Of a DNA stretch of 64,000 nucleotides, positions 1-9,085 are shown in pieces. The stretch's first letter is position 1, and each line of letters begins with the position of its first letter. The translations under genes and the position numbers were made by a program. The notes below the pieces were generated by a model. The model was given only the letters and a program-made list of their open reading frames with translations. It had not been told where the DNA came from and did not search any database. Source of the DNA: Modicisalibacter sp049808615. Its GTDB lineage: Bacteria; Pseudomonadota; Gammaproteobacteria; Pseudomonadales; Halomonadaceae. The DNA is taken from the NCBI RefSeq assembly GCF_049808615.1, contig NZ_JBNCAN010000015.1, positions 1 to 64,000 of the forward strand. Reading direction: 5' to 3'.

Positions 1-22
1 CGTTCTGAAACCAAAGAACTGA

Positions 23-358
23 TCAAAAAACCATCAAATTAGAGGCTTGGGCGCGGCAACGGCCCGCGCCCTCGGAATCTGGGCGCTGCTGACCAGCCCG
101 GTGCAATATCCGGGCTAGCAGCAGTGCAAGACCGCCGAAGAACTCGCCGCCGCCGGCCAGCAAGGCCATCAGGTAACCCGGCTCGAGGCCCATCGACGCC
201 ATTCCTTGTGCAGTGGCTTCCAGACCGTTGCCGCCAAACCAGCCAAACAGTTTCTGGGCGCCATGGGCCATGAAAATAATCCCTGCCGGCACGCGCAAGG
301 CCAGGGGTGCAAAGCTGTCGTTGGTGGAAAGTGTTCTGTTGACCAGTGATGTCTGCAT
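23..358 (-). CDS. DoxX family membrane protein, C-terminally truncated
   Basis: The first 75 or so residues match the DoxX family of small inner-membrane proteins, with the typical HGAQKLFGWFGG and ALLAGGGEFFGGLALLL segments (two hydrophobic helices). After that the hydrophobic pattern stops and about 30 polar, arginine-rich residues follow, so the last DoxX helices are missing. At 111 residues it is shorter than the usual 130-150. The other two frames do not obviously restore the missing part, so a deletion or rearrangement is as likely as a simple frameshift. The start has GGAG 8 nt upstream. In E. coli the DoxX-like YqjF sits beside YqjG, as here, which supports a role in the quinone/redox group. 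It may no longer be functional. Confidence 0.6.
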   Translation of the reverse strand: MQTSLVNRTLSTNDSFAPLALRVPAGIIFMAHGAQKLFGWFGGNGLEATAQGMASMGLEPGYLMALLAGGGEFFGGLALLLARILHRAGQQRPDSEGAGRCRAQASNLMVF

Positions 359-503
359 GTCGTATCTCCATGTGTGTTTTGCGATGGAGCCAGGATAGCC
401 CTGGTGCGTGAATGAAAGGGCGCAATTATTGGGACATGAACAACCAATAATTCGATGGGTTGCCCCGATGAACCATCAAACAGGGGATTGGACAGCCGAG
501 AAC

Positions 504-532
504 TGAATCGCCCCTGAGAAAGGGGCGATTCA
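504..532 (-). terminator. Perfect 12-bp hairpin between yqjG and the DoxX gene
   Basis: Arms 504-515 and 521-532 pair perfectly (TGAATCGCCCCT with AGGGGCGATTCA) around a 5-nt loop. It lies 53 nt after the yqjG stop. There is no T-run directly after the stem on either strand, so it may be a weak or factor-assisted terminator, or an mRNA-stabilising hairpin, rather than a classical intrinsic terminator. Confidence 0.45.
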
Positions 533-584
533 AGGTGCTTGTTTAAGCTTTTTCCGAAAGGTGCCTGCGCTTTCCCATGCTTGG

Positions 585-1589
585 TCAAGATTTCTCTCGC
601 ACGCCCCGCCCCGTCAAACGCTCCCGGTCATGTGGCCGGTCAAGATCGAGCACAGGCCCCTTGGGAACGATGCCGGTAGGGTTGATGGTGCCGTGGCTGT
701 AGTAATAGTGGCGCTTGATATGATCGAGGCTGACGGTCTCCTTGATCCCCGGCCACTGGTACAGCTCGCGCAGGTAGTTCGATAAATTGGGATAGTCCTC
801 GATACGGCGCAGGTTGCATTTGAAGTGGCCGTGATAGACGGCATCGAAGCGCACCAGGGTGGTAAACAGGCGGATATCCGCTTCGGTCAGCCATTCACCG
901 GCCAGGTAGCGCTGCTCGGAAAGCCGGGCTTCCATGCGATCCAGCGCCTCGAACAGGGCAACCACATGCTTCTCGTAAACATCCTGATCGGTGGCGAAAC
1001 CGGCCTTGTAGACGCCGTTGTTGATATGGTCGTAGACATCGGCGTTGACTGCATCGATGGTCTCGCGCAGATCGTCGGGATAGAAATCGAGACGATTGCC
1101 GGTTATCTCGTCGAAGGCACCATTGAAGATCCGCACCAGATCGGCGGACTCATTGTTGAGGATGCGGTTACTCTGCTTGTCCCATAAAACCGGTACCGTG
1201 ACTCGCCCCGTGTATTCAGGGTTGGTGAGGGTATAAAGCTCACGATGAAATTCCGCCCCGTTGACAGGATCGCCGCTGGAACCCTCATCGACATTGTACG
1301 TCCAGCCTTCACCCAGCATCAGCGGACTGACATGAGATGCGCCGATCAGCGAGTCCAGCCCCTTCAGCTTGCGCATGATCAGGGTGCGATGCGCCCAGGG
1401 GCACGCCAGTGACACATAAAGATGAAAGCGATCCGCCTCGGCGAGCACGCTCTCCTGGCCCTGCGGCCCCGGCTGCCCGGCTGCCGTCACCCAGTCGCGC
1501 AGCTTGGCGGATTCGCGTACGAATTCACCGCCGTGTTTTTTAGTGTCGTACCATTGATCGTGCCATTTGCCATTGATTAACAGGCCCAT
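585..1589 (-). CDS. yqjG: Glutathionyl-hydroquinone reductase
   Basis: A xi-class glutathione transferase of the YqjG/ECM4 family, a cytosolic enzyme that removes glutathione from glutathionyl-hydroquinones. The N-terminal thioredoxin-like domain carries the LACPWAHR motif, whose cysteine is the catalytic nucleophile. The C-terminal helical domain contains the family pattern LVRFDAVYHGHFKCN. Length (about 334 residues) is normal. An ATG at 1595 lies only 2 nt after GGAG, so the second ATG at 1589 (7 nt spacing, protein MGLLINGKW) is the better start. It lies in the same direction as the LysR and wrbA genes upstream and the DoxX gene downstream, suggesting a shared role in quinone detoxification. 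Confidence 0.93.
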   Translation of the reverse strand: MGLLINGKWHDQWYDTKKHGGEFVRESAKLRDWVTAAGQPGPQGQESVLAEADRFHLYVSLACPWAHRTLIMRKLKGLDSLIGASHVSPLMLGEGWTYNVDEGSSGDPVNGAEFHRELYTLTNPEYTGRVTVPVLWDKQSNRILNNESADLVRIFNGAFDEITGNRLDFYPDDLRETIDAVNADVYDHINNGVYKAGFATDQDVYEKHVVALFEALDRMEARLSEQRYLAGEWLTEADIRLFTTLVRFDAVYHGHFKCNLRRIEDYPNLSNYLRELYQWPGIKETVSLDHIKRHYYYSHGTINPTGIVPKGPVLDLDRPHDRERLTGRGVREKS

Positions 1590-1730
1590 GATCATTCTCC
1601 GTTTGAAAGTTGCCTATGCATTCAGGTGCGATGCACTGATTCAGCGCTACAGGCTGAGCGCTCAATCGAGACCAGGCGCGGGGGATGGGATGGCAAGGGA
1701 GGGCAACGCCCTCCCTTGCTCAGGCGGGAG

Positions 1731-2411
1731 TTAGCTTTTCAGCTTTGCAGCAATTTTGGCCACGTGTTCGCCCTGGAAGCGGGCAATGGTCAGCTCCCGC
1801 TCGTCGGGTTGGCGCGAGCCATCACCGCCTGCGATGGTCGAGGCGCCATAGGGTGTGCCCCCACCGACCTGGGAGATATCGAACAGCTCCGGGGTGGCGT
1901 AGCCGATCGGCACGAGCACCATGCCGTGGTGCGCGAGGGTCGTCCAGGTGGAGGTAATGGTCATTTCTTCCCCACCGCCGGTGCCGGTGGAGGTAAAGAC
2001 ACTCGCCACCTTGCCGACCAGGCCTCCCTTCGCCCACAGGCCGCCGGTCTGATCCAGGAAGGTGCGCATCTGGCCCGCCATGTTGCCAAAGCGTGTCGGC
2101 GTGCCAAAGATAATCGCATCGTATTCCGCAAGCTCTGCGGGCGTGGCCACCGGCGCACCTTGCTCCGTCTTGCCGCCGGCGGATTTGAAGGCTTCGCTAT
2201 CCATGGTTTCCGGGACGCGTTTGACCGTGACGTCGACCCCTTCCACACCACGTGCACCTTCGGCCACGGTGTTGGCCATGGTTTCGATGTGGCCGTACAT
2301 GGAATAGTAGAGAACTAGTACTTTGGTCATTTCGGGTTCCTCGTCTGGTGAAGGTCTGCTGTTTTCCGGGCCGCTGAAAAGCCGCGACAGGAAATCGGTA
2401 AGTCGTCCCAT
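1731..2411 (-). CDS. wrbA: NAD(P)H:quinone oxidoreductase WrbA, two possible starts
   Basis: A flavodoxin-fold FMN enzyme that reduces quinones by two electrons, avoiding semiquinone radicals. The FMN phosphate loop SMYGHIETMA, the TPTRFGNM loop and the STGTGGGEE segment are all present. The canonical WrbA protein (199 residues, MTKVLVLYY) starts at 2330, preceded by GAGGA at 7 nt. The frame is also open to an ATG at 2411 preceded by AAGGAG at 7 nt, which adds 27 residues beginning with an amphipathic stretch (MGRLTDFLSRLFSG) and a polar, proline-rich linker. Both starts look usable; the longer is given here because its ribosome site is at least as good. Confidence 0.9.
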   Translation of the reverse strand: MGRLTDFLSRLFSGPENSRPSPDEEPEMTKVLVLYYSMYGHIETMANTVAEGARGVEGVDVTVKRVPETMDSEAFKSAGGKTEQGAPVATPAELAEYDAIIFGTPTRFGNMAGQMRTFLDQTGGLWAKGGLVGKVASVFTSTGTGGGEEMTITSTWTTLAHHGMVLVPIGYATPELFDISQVGGGTPYGASTIAGGDGSRQPDERELTIARFQGEHVAKIAAKLKS

Positions 2412-2576
2412 GCAACAACTCCTTGTATTGTGTACACCAAGATTAGCCGGTCAGGACTCTCTGCCCACAAGAATAACGCCCAGAGCCGGTTGGTTGGCTC
2501 TGATTATCAGGACATAACGATCGAAAAAACTGATGTGTTACAGGCCCGTCTTGCCACTCCGGTGCTCGAATCCCGG

Positions 2577-3488
2577 CTATTGCCTGGCCTGCTTGTAATC
2601 ACGGCAAACCGTTTGCAGCGCCCGGGCCAGCGCCTGGGTTGCCGGGCCGGCGCTGTCCCGGTTCGCAAAGACCAGATACAGCTCTTCGTGCCGGCTACCG
2701 CCCTCGACTAGCGGCAGTGGCTTTAGTATCTCGGCCTCCAGTTCCTTGCGAATATGCTCCACGGGCAACCAGGCAAAGCCCAGCCCCTGGGTGACGAACT
2801 GAATCGAGGTCTTGAGCTGGGATACGGTCCAGCGCTCATCCGCGCCCAGCCAGCCTGCGTCCTGGTTGCGCTTGATGCCGGTATCGCGAACCACGAATTG
2901 CCGATGGGCCCTCAAATCGTGCTGTGTCAGTTCGCGCCCGATGTGGTGCAGGGGATGCTGCGGGTGAGCGACAGCCACAAACTCGATGGGCAAGAGAGGC
3001 TGCCCCAAAAGGCCGGGGGGTGACCGGTTGGTGACGATCAGGTCGGCACTGCCATTTGCCAGCGCCTCATGGGTGCCGGAGAGCACCGACTCGATGAGCT
3101 GTACACGAGACGACCGGCTTTCAGGAATGAAGGCAGCCAGCGCTTCGCCCAGAAGCTCGGGCGGGAAGATCGTCTCTATTGCCAGCCGGACCTCCGGTTC
3201 CCAATCCTGAGCCAGATTGGCGGCCAGTCGTTCCAGGCTCAGGGCCTCTTCGATGAGCACGCGCGCGCGACGCAACAATGTCTCGCCTGCCTCGGAGAGT
3301 TCCGCCTTGCGCCCGCGTATTATGAGCATCTCGACGGGTAGCTGTTCCTGCATGCTCTTGAGGGTATAGCTCACCGCCGACTGGCTCTTGTTGAGCGACT
3401 CGGCGGCTCGCGCAAAACTGCCTTCATCAACCACGGCTTGCAACACTGCCCACTGCTCAAGGCTGATGCGAGGAATAGTTGTAGCCAT
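2577..3488 (-). CDS. LysR-family transcriptional regulator (quinone-stress group)
   Basis: A LysR-type regulator: N-terminal winged helix-turn-helix (DEGSFARAAESLNKSQSAVSYTLKSMQ) and a C-terminal periplasmic-binding-like effector domain. The chosen ATG at 3488 starts MATTIPRISLEQW, just before the HTH as in the family, with a distant GGGAG; upstream in-frame ATGs at 3524 and 3527 have no clear ribosome site. It lies 165 bp upstream of wrbA in the same direction. The HTH layout is reminiscent of E. coli YhaJ, which regulates the DoxX-like yqjF, so control of wrbA/yqjG is a reasonable inference. The effector is unknown. Confidence 0.85.
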   Translation of the reverse strand: MATTIPRISLEQWAVLQAVVDEGSFARAAESLNKSQSAVSYTLKSMQEQLPVEMLIIRGRKAELSEAGETLLRRARVLIEEALSLERLAANLAQDWEPEVRLAIETIFPPELLGEALAAFIPESRSSRVQLIESVLSGTHEALANGSADLIVTNRSPPGLLGQPLLPIEFVAVAHPQHPLHHIGRELTQHDLRAHRQFVVRDTGIKRNQDAGWLGADERWTVSQLKTSIQFVTQGLGFAWLPVEHIRKELEAEILKPLPLVEGGSRHEELYLVFANRDSAGPATQALARALQTVCRDYKQARQ

Positions 3489-3725
3489 CTGGCGCAGATT
3501 CTCCCTGGATTGTTGGCTGGTCATCATAGCGTAGCGGCGATCGAACCATCGCTCACTATTCGACCAGCACTCGCCAGAACACAAAAAGCCTTGATACACT
3601 CCCGCACGTCATGCGCCCGATATGATCTTGCACGGGTTTAATTCAAAAGCGGTATGACCCCATTCGTTCACAGCACCCCATATCGTCATAGGTGTGTACT
3701 GCTGCCATGGAAGGAGGCTTTTAGC

Positions 3726-6131
3726 GTGTCGATTTTCCGCCTGACCATTTGCCTGGGGCGCTGGCTGGCCCTCGCGCTGATGCTGATCGTGCTGCCGGCT
3801 TTCGCTCAGCAGAGCGAGCCTTCTCAAGAGCCCAATGCCAACACCCCGGCCTATTCCACCTTGGCCGACCTGCTCGAAAACGAGGCATCACGTCAGCGCT
3901 TGATCGAGGAGCTGCGCTCCCTGGCCTCGAATCAGCAGGGTGAACCGGGAACGACAGCCGAGGCATCCCAGGCCAGCAATGCCGAGCAAACACCTGAAAA
4001 ACAAGATGCTCAAGATACGTCCCTTGCTCGACGGCTTGCCGACACCACCAGCTCGGTTGCCGGAGAGATGAGCAGTCAGTTCAAGAACCTTGCCGGTGCG
4101 CTAGGGGCACTAATAGCCCCCGCGAGTGGTGGTTTTACATCCAACATCGACATGGCAAACATCAGTCGAGTGGCGCTCAACATGGCGCTGGTCATCGCGG
4201 CCACCTTCGTACTGTTTTTTATCCTGCGTGGCGTGGCACGGCCTTTGTTCAACCGGGTGAGCCATTGGACTCAACATGGGGGTGACCGCAGCACACTGCT
4301 TAGAACGACGGCAGCGGTCGTTCTAGCGGCGGCCGTGGATGTCATTGTCGTTGCCTTGGCCTATTTGGGCGGTAATCTGATCGCCACCTTTGCCGTTGGC
4401 GAGAGTGGCGCACTCTCGACCCAGGCGTCGCTTTTCCTCAATGCCTTTTTGATCATCGAGCTGATCAAGGCGGCCATTCGCGTGCTTTTTGCCTCTCGTC
4501 ACGAAGGACTGCGTCTGCTGCCCATCGATGCTCAGGAGGCCGATCACTGGAATCGTTGGCTCGCGGTACTGATCGGCTCCGTGGGCTATGGCATGCTGGT
4601 CGCCGTTCCGCTGGTCAATGCCAACCTCTCCCTGCCTCTAGGACATGCGCTAGGTCTGGCGATCATGTTGCTGGCCTTTATTTATGCCACCGCCTTTGTC
4701 TTGAAGAACCGTCTCAAAGTACGCGCAGCCTTAGAGAAAAAGGCGGCCAATGCCTCCATGGGAGTATCCAGCCTGGCGCTCAGACTGATCGCCCGGCTTT
4801 GGCACCTGCTCGCCATCGCCTATTTTCTGGTCGTGCTGGTGCTCAGTATCGTGCACCCCGAGGACGCGCTGCCAAGTGTCATGCTGGCCACCCTTCAGAC
4901 CCTGATCATCGTGGGGGTGGGTCTATTGCTCTCGGGAATGCTCACCCAGGTAATCGGCAAGCGCATCACCCTGTCCGCTGACTGGCGGCGCAAGCTGCCC
5001 AAGCTAGAGGCGCGCCTCAATGCGTACATTCCCACCTTCCTCAAGGTGATCCGAACGCTCATCCTGATCGCTGTGGTGATGCTGGTGTTCAACGCCTGGG
5101 GACTGTTCGACCTGGCCGCCTGGTATGCCACCGACGCCGGCTACAACACGATCAGCAAGCTGATCGATATCATTCTCATTCTTGCCGTTGCCGCCGCCTT
5201 GTGGATCATTCTGGCCAGTCTTATCGAGCATCGCTTGAATGCCGACACCGGTCGCGGCGAACCTACCGCCCGCGCAAAGACACTCCTGAGCCTGTTTCGC
5301 AACGCCTTGGCCATCACCCTGATCACCATGACGGGAATGATCGTGCTGGCAGAGATCGGCATCAATATCGGCCCATTGATCGCCGGTGCCGGGGTGCTGG
5401 GTCTGGCCATCGGCTTCGGGGCGCAGAAGCTGGTTCAGGACATCATCACCGGGGTATTCATCCAGATCGAGAATGCCATGAACACCGGCGACGTGGTCAC
5501 CGTGGGCGGTATCACCGGCACTGCGGAGCGGCTGAGCATTCGCTCAGTGGGCATTCGTGATCTCTCCGGCACCTATCACATCGTGCCCTTCTCGAGTGTG
5601 GATACCGTCTCCAACTACATGCGTGAATTCGGCAATCATGTCGGCGAGTACGGCATTGCATATCGCGAGAGCATCGATGACGCCATCGTGCAGCTTGAAC
5701 AGGCCTTCGAGGAACTCAAGGCCAGCGAAGAGCATGGCTACAAGCTGCTCGAGCCATTGAGTGTCGCCGGAGTCATCGCCCTGGCGGACAGCTCGGTCAA
5801 TATCCGAGTCATCATCAAGACGACGCCGGGGGATCAATGGGCCGTGGGACGTGCCTATAACCGCCTGGTCAAGAAGTACTTCGATGCGGCGGGTATCGAG
5901 ATTCCCTTCCCGCATACCACGCTCTACTTTGGTCAGGACAAGGATGGCCTGGCGCCACCCGCCAACCTGCGCATCATGCAGCAGGACTTCCCGATCGATA
6001 ACAGTCCGGCAGGACAGCCACGCGAGACGGCGCACTCAAGGCTTGTGGAGGAATCATCGACGCAGCATGAGCCCGCGACGCCACCCAAGAAGCATACGCA
6101 ACCGGATCGGGATAACGACGAAAACACCTAG
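3726..6131 (+). CDS. ybiO: Moderate-conductance mechanosensitive channel, YbiO type
   Basis: A large MscS-family channel that opens under membrane tension during hypo-osmotic shock and releases solutes. It has a signal peptide ending in PAFAQQ, a periplasmic N-terminal domain with YSTLADLLENEASR (a YbiO hallmark), about ten transmembrane segments, and a C-terminal MscS core: the glycine/alanine-rich pore helix GPLIAGAGVLGLAIGFGAQKLVQD and the beta domain (NTGDVVTVGGITGTAE). The start is GTG at 3726, 8 nt after AAGGAGG; the upstream in-frame ATG at 3654 lacks a ribosome site. This gives 801 residues against 741 in E. coli YbiO; part of the excess is a polar C-terminal tail. It is monocistronic. 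Confidence 0.9.
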   Translation: MSIFRLTICLGRWLALALMLIVLPAFAQQSEPSQEPNANTPAYSTLADLLENEASRQRLIEELRSLASNQQGEPGTTAEASQASNAEQTPEKQDAQDTSLARRLADTTSSVAGEMSSQFKNLAGALGALIAPASGGFTSNIDMANISRVALNMALVIAATFVLFFILRGVARPLFNRVSHWTQHGGDRSTLLRTTAAVVLAAAVDVIVVALAYLGGNLIATFAVGESGALSTQASLFLNAFLIIELIKAAIRVLFASRHEGLRLLPIDAQEADHWNRWLAVLIGSVGYGMLVAVPLVNANLSLPLGHALGLAIMLLAFIYATAFVLKNRLKVRAALEKKAANASMGVSSLALRLIARLWHLLAIAYFLVVLVLSIVHPEDALPSVMLATLQTLIIVGVGLLLSGMLTQVIGKRITLSADWRRKLPKLEARLNAYIPTFLKVIRTLILIAVVMLVFNAWGLFDLAAWYATDAGYNTISKLIDIILILAVAAALWIILASLIEHRLNADTGRGEPTARAKTLLSLFRNALAITLITMTGMIVLAEIGINIGPLIAGAGVLGLAIGFGAQKLVQDIITGVFIQIENAMNTGDVVTVGGITGTAERLSIRSVGIRDLSGTYHIVPFSSVDTVSNYMREFGNHVGEYGIAYRESIDDAIVQLEQAFEELKASEEHGYKLLEPLSVAGVIALADSSVNIRVIIKTTPGDQWAVGRAYNRLVKKYFDAAGIEIPFPHTTLYFGQDKDGLAPPANLRIMQQDFPIDNSPAGQPRETAHSRLVEESSTQHEPATPPKKHTQPDRDNDENT

Positions 6132-6162
6132 CCGTTTCATGGAGTTCTGAAATGGCGCCCTC

Positions 6163-6191
6163 AAGGGCCACCTGCAACGGTGGCCCTTTTT
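6163..6191 (+). terminator. Rho-independent terminator of ybiO
   Basis: Perfect 10-bp stem AAGGGCCACC/GGTGGCCCTT around a TGCAAC loop, followed by a five-T run, 32 nt after the ybiO stop. Confidence 0.9.
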
Positions 6192-6222
6192 ATGTAATGG
6201 GGCCCAACAAGCACGTGCGTGT

Positions 6223-6247
6223 AAAAAAGGGCGCCAGGAAGGCGCCC
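6223..6247 (-). terminator. Rho-independent terminator of the hem operon
   Basis: On the minus strand, GGGCGCC/GGCGCCC with a 5-nt loop is followed by six T residues, 23 nt after the hemY stop. It stands back to back with the ybiO terminator. Confidence 0.88.
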
Positions 6248-6269
6248 AGGAGAGCAAAGTGAATCTTTG

Positions 6270-7493
6270 TCAAGGATTCTGATCGCTTGGCTGGGGTAGT
6301 GCCGGAAGCGATCTGTCGAGCAACTCGACGCTCTGACGATAGTAGAGCTGACTCTTGTTGTGCTCACCCAGATTGGCGAACAGCCGTGCCAGCTCGGCAC
6401 ACACGACGCCGCTGGGGCGCTGACGCTGACTGGCCTCGAAATACTCCTGCGCCTTGCCCCAATAGGCATTGCGCAGCGAAAGCCGCCCCAAGGTCAACAA
6501 CAGATCGGGATCGTTGGGGCGCTCCTGCAGCCATTTCTCGGCATAGACAAGCTGGCGCCGGGCATCGACGTTGAGTACCCCGTAGCGCAGCACCAGGCGA
6601 CTATCCCAGTGCTCCTTGAGGGTATGACGCAAGAGGCGCTCGGCAAGACCTTCCTCATTGCCACGCACCAGCGCTTCCGTATACAGCCCGACCAGCTCGA
6701 TGTCGCTGCGCAGGTAGTCGGGAATGTCCGCCCAGAGGCTACGCACTCGCTCGATATCGCTGGGATTACGCGCCGCCTGGATCAGCAATTCCCGATACGC
6801 CCGTTTTTCGAGTTCGTGGCGCTCTTCCTGGGTGACCAACTGATGACGCGTCAATCGCGGCATCAGACGACGCAGGCCATCCCAGTCGTTGACGCTCAAG
6901 TAGGCTTGCTTGAGCAGCTTGAGTACCTGTGGGTGCTCGGGGAGCTGCCGCTCGAGGCGTGTAAGCGTCGCCAGCGCCTCTTCGAACTGCTGACGATCGA
7001 GCATCAACTGCGCCTGCACCATGCCAACGGCAGTATCGGCGCCTTCGGTGCTGTAATGCGCGCGCTTCAACAGCACGTCGGCCTGGTCGTAGCGGCCCTG
7101 ATAGTGAGCGGCCAACGCTGCGGACAGATAGTTGACCAACGGGGTGCTCGAGTCATCCGCGGCCCTGGTCAGAGCCTTCTCCGCACGCTTCCAGCGACCT
7201 TCGGCCAGGGCCACCAGACCACGCACCGTGCGACGCATGGCGTTGCGGTTGCGGTTGCGGCTGTTCCAGATCTTGAGTCGGCTCACCGGCCGGCGCAGGC
7301 GCATCAATAGCCGTAGCAGGAAGTGCAGCACGACGAACACCGCCAACAGCAGCACCAGACCGAACCAGAACGAAGTCTGAAACGAAGTATCTCCGACGCG
7401 GATCAGCCAATAGCCCGGTACGGATTGCATCAACTGGCCGAACAGTGCGCCGATGGCCAGCCCGAGGACGACGACGAGGATGAGCTTTCTCAT
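6270..7493 (-). CDS. hemY: HemY, membrane TPR protein of the haem operon
   Basis: Proteobacterial HemY: two N-terminal transmembrane helices (residues about 3-25 and 42-65) followed by a cytosolic-facing tetratricopeptide-repeat region rich in A-Y-G-R-D helical pairs (for example ALAAHYQGRYDQADVLLKRA). It is linked with late haem synthesis but is not the Bacillus protoporphyrinogen oxidase that shares the name. At 407 residues it has the usual length. Its ATG overlaps the hemX stop by 4 bp, so translation is probably coupled. It is the last gene of hemC-hemD-hemX-hemY, followed by a clear terminator. Confidence 0.93.
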   Translation of the reverse strand: MRKLILVVVLGLAIGALFGQLMQSVPGYWLIRVGDTSFQTSFWFGLVLLLAVFVVLHFLLRLLMRLRRPVSRLKIWNSRNRNRNAMRRTVRGLVALAEGRWKRAEKALTRAADDSSTPLVNYLSAALAAHYQGRYDQADVLLKRAHYSTEGADTAVGMVQAQLMLDRQQFEEALATLTRLERQLPEHPQVLKLLKQAYLSVNDWDGLRRLMPRLTRHQLVTQEERHELEKRAYRELLIQAARNPSDIERVRSLWADIPDYLRSDIELVGLYTEALVRGNEEGLAERLLRHTLKEHWDSRLVLRYGVLNVDARRQLVYAEKWLQERPNDPDLLLTLGRLSLRNAYWGKAQEYFEASQRQRPSGVVCAELARLFANLGEHNKSQLYYRQSVELLDRSLPALPQPSDQNP

Positions 7494-9079
7494 GCGTCGG
7501 CGCTCCCGCCGTCCTGACGGCGTTTCATAAAGTCTCGTAACTGCTGCAGTGACTGACTGATATCGGGCAGTTCAGGATGTATCGTTCTTTCGGAGAGCGT
7601 TGGCAATTGCTCGAGAAGCTTCTTCACGCCGTCGCTATCGGGATCGTAATAGCCTTCGATCAGACTACGGGCCTTTTTCAGACTGGCATCATAGAGCTTG
7701 GGATCGGCCTGCAATACCGCCAATTGGGCCTGCTCCAGTTGCAGACGCACGTTCTGGCGCAGATAGGACTCCTGTTGTGGCGTCATCAGCGCCTCCAGGG
7801 CCTGATCGTGCTTGCGTACCACGACTAGCTCCTTCAACTCCTGACCGAAGCGCGCAAGCTGTTGTTGCCAGCCACCCTTGACCTGAGACGTATCGCCTCC
7901 TTTGGCAGCGATCTGCTCGATATCCTGCTGCAACGGCAGCTTGGCCGCTTGCTCCTGCATTCCCATCAGCGTCAGGTAGAGACCTGTACGATCGACATCG
8001 GGTACCGAGTTCAGCTCGCCAAGCTCGGATTGAATGGCACGACGCACCGGGGTCAATGCCGGGTTGTCGATCTCGGCCAGACGCTTGTCGGCGGTGCGCA
8101 GAAGCGACAGGGCACCGTTCACGTCTCGTTCGAGTTGCAAACGCTGATTGGCCAGCTTCAGCAAGTACTCGACTTCGGCATAAACCCACTCGTTTTCGTC
8201 GGTTTGCTGCTGACTGGAGAGCTGTTCGAGCACGCGATCCAGGGTCTGATTGACGCTGTCACGGTACTCCTGCATCTGCGAATTCAGTTCCTGGTTCAGA
8301 TCATTCAGCGCCTTTTCGCGCTGCCCATCGCTCTGATCGATCTGGGATCTGAGCTGATCAATGTCGCTGGCGTTGCTCTCGACCTGAGATGACTGAGGCA
8401 GTTGCATCAGTCGTTGCTGCTGAGCCGACATCTGCTGCCATAACCACCAGCCCGCGACAACACCCGCCACTGCCAGGATCAACACCAGCACCAGAGCCAC
8501 GATGCCGGTGATATTGCGTCCTCCACCACCACCATGATGGCCGCTGGCCATGGAACCCGACATGGTGCCACCGCCCCCGCCCGATCCTGGCCTGGAGGCA
8601 GCACCAGCAGGTGCGGCAGGCTGAGCAGAACCCTTGGTGCCGGCGCTCGTCGTTCGAGTAGACTCGGTCCCCGTACTTGCTGACGATGTCATGCTGGGGC
8701 CTTTCTGACTCGTTTGGGAGCCGGGCGATGCGAAGGCGGATGCAGAAGGTGTCTTACTCGTTTCCGTAGCGTTCTGCTCGCTCGATGCGAGGTTGTCCGT
8801 CACCGGCTTGCCCATCGACGAGTTGGTCATAGGCTCCTTACCTGACGATTTACCCTTGGAAGGTTTTCCCGACCCACGCCGACCGGAGGGACGTTTACTG
8901 GCCTCGGGCTTGCCATTGCCAGTCGGAGCATTGTTGGCGGTCGCCGCCGTCTCCTGAGAGGGACTCGAGGGCGTCGCTTTCGTGTCCGATGCTGGCGCTG
9001 TATCACTAGACGACTTGCTGTTGTCGGCGCCGGCAGACACCCCTTGTTGTTTGTCCTGATCGTGTTCTTGCTTGCTCAT
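7490..9079 (-). CDS. hemX: HemX, membrane-anchored protein with long low-complexity N-terminus
   Basis: HemX family protein, often labelled uroporphyrinogen-III C-methyltransferase although it lacks the SAM-methyltransferase fold. One transmembrane helix lies at about residues 190-211 (IVALVLVLILAVAGVVAGWW), followed by a coiled-coil-rich domain (QSSQVESNASDIDQLRSQ) and a conserved helical C-terminus. The 188 residues before the helix are a Ser/Thr/Gly/Pro-rich disordered stretch with a glycine run and His-His; E. coli HemX has only some 35 residues there. At 529 residues it is far longer than E. coli HemX (393). It overlaps hemY by 4 bp and follows hemD by 6 bp. Confidence 0.9.
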   Translation of the reverse strand: MSKQEHDQDKQQGVSAGADNSKSSSDTAPASDTKATPSSPSQETAATANNAPTGNGKPEASKRPSGRRGSGKPSKGKSSGKEPMTNSSMGKPVTDNLASSEQNATETSKTPSASAFASPGSQTSQKGPSMTSSASTGTESTRTTSAGTKGSAQPAAPAGAASRPGSGGGGGTMSGSMASGHHGGGGGRNITGIVALVLVLILAVAGVVAGWWLWQQMSAQQQRLMQLPQSSQVESNASDIDQLRSQIDQSDGQREKALNDLNQELNSQMQEYRDSVNQTLDRVLEQLSSQQQTDENEWVYAEVEYLLKLANQRLQLERDVNGALSLLRTADKRLAEIDNPALTPVRRAIQSELGELNSVPDVDRTGLYLTLMGMQEQAAKLPLQQDIEQIAAKGGDTSQVKGGWQQQLARFGQELKELVVVRKHDQALEALMTPQQESYLRQNVRLQLEQAQLAVLQADPKLYDASLKKARSLIEGYYDPDSDGVKKLLEQLPTLSERTIHPELPDISQSLQQLRDFMKRRQDGGSADA

Positions 9080-9085
9080 CTGTTG

